The notes under the pieces were generated by a model. The model was not told where the DNA came from, searched no databases, and saw only the letters and a program-made list of their open reading frames with translations. A program made the translations under genes and the position numbers. Positions 13,196-13,334 of a stretch of DNA of 13,334 nt are shown here, piece by piece. Origin of the DNA: Thermoflexales bacterium (lineage in GTDB: Bacteria > Chloroflexota > Anaerolineae > Fen-1058); the NCBI GenBank assembly GCA_017999195.1, contig JAGOBP010000045.1:1-13334 (forward strand). The letters are read 5' to 3'. The number at the start of each line of letters is the position of its first letter. Within the stretch, counting starts at the first letter, position 1.

Positions 13196-13258
13196 GCGTG
13201 ATGCGTGGTGCGTGGTGCGTGATGCGTGAAAACACGCACCACGCATTACGCACCACGT
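13196..13258 (-). repeat. Heptamer array, GCGTGGT/ACCACGC family, nine units
   Basis: Nine 7-bp units (63 bases): GCGTGAT, GCGTGGT, GCGTGGT, GCGTGAT and GCGTGAA, then AACACGC, ACCACGC, ATTACGC and ACCACGT. This is the same five-plus-four design as the array at 6317-6379. The halves can form a nearly continuous stem of about 27 bp with a few mismatches and almost no loop. It includes the stop codon of the partial gene at the right edge. Confidence 0.88.
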
Positions 13259-13334
13259 TTCCACTCATCCCGCAACAGCCCCAGCACCACCACATCCCAG
13301 CGGCGGCCATCGCGATTGACGGCCTGCCGGCGGC
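13246..13334 (-). CDS. C-terminal tail of a third RimJ/RimL-type GNAT, cut by the window edge
   Basis: Only 28 codons are inside the window, read from 13332 down to the TAA at 13246-13248. The peptide contains RRQAVNRDGRRWDVVVLGLL, then RDEWKRGA. It aligns with the end of the neighbouring GNAT (RQRQALQRDGQYHDLIFMGV, then LRDDWRR), so a third paralog of the same family starts beyond the right edge. The residues RGA and the stop codon come from the heptamer array, as in two other genes of the block. The alignment of R-x-A-x-x-x-DG-x-x-x-D and LRDEW is good for so short a stretch. Confidence 0.75.
   Translation of the reverse strand, partial: RRQAVNRDGRRWDVVVLGLLRDEWKRGA

Noticed and set aside
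13179..13310. N-terminal extension of the second RimJ/RimL-type GNAT
   Set aside because: It reads the array and the wrong frame of the neighbouring GNAT tail; AGGAG supports 13178.

Overview
The window (visually about 58% G+C) looks like a bacterial chromosome fragment, most plausibly from a Chloroflexota-type or similar environmental bacterium. That placement is an inference from gene style: paired-GNAT acetyltransferases, an Eis-like acetyltransferase, a C39-like/SH3/glycosidase multidomain protein, and short-period intergenic repeats. There is no rRNA or other phylogenetic marker, so it is tentative. I saw no tRNA, rRNA, insertion sequence, phage gene or CRISPR array.

Layout. The plus strand carries two genes: a group-4 glycosyltransferase whose 5' end lies outside the window (1-1125), and a 752-residue protein that joins a C39-like cysteine-peptidase domain, three SH3-like modules and a glycoside-hydrolase-like TIM barrel (1237-3495). 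A 410-base convergent intergenic region (3496-3905) follows. It holds a two-way terminator hairpin, two REP-type palindromes and two heptamer arrays. From 3906 to the right edge every gene is on the minus strand. In transcription order (right to left) these are: the tail of a RimJ/RimL-type GNAT, two complete RimJ/RimL-type GNATs, an ABC-2 permease, an RtcB RNA ligase, four paired-GNAT acetyltransferases, and an Eis-like acetyltransferase. That is ten genes, eight of them acetyltransferases.

The most unusual feature is the intergenic DNA. Almost every gap in the minus-strand block is filled from just outside the Shine-Dalgarno site of one gene to the stop codon of the previous gene by tandem degenerate 7-bp units. 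At least three sequence families occur (GCGTGRT/ACGCAYY, TTGGTRA/ACTGGYA, TTGTTCA). They usually switch from forward to reverse-complement units part way, giving long hairpins. Array lengths are exact multiples of seven (35, 56, 63, 70, 84, 119 bases), and several stop codons and C-terminal residues are encoded by the repeat. The same kind of sequence, plus a second palindromic element, has been inserted in frame inside the glycosyltransferase gene.

How the genes may work together. The minus-strand genes look co-transcribed, because the gaps leave no visible room for a promoter. The acetyltransferases suggest a modification or detoxification cassette with unknown substrates. RtcB (RNA end repair) and an ABC-2 permease without its ATPase sit inside it. 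The hairpin arrays could tune processing or stability of individual cistrons, or could simply be selfish expansions that also promoted duplication of the acetyltransferase genes.
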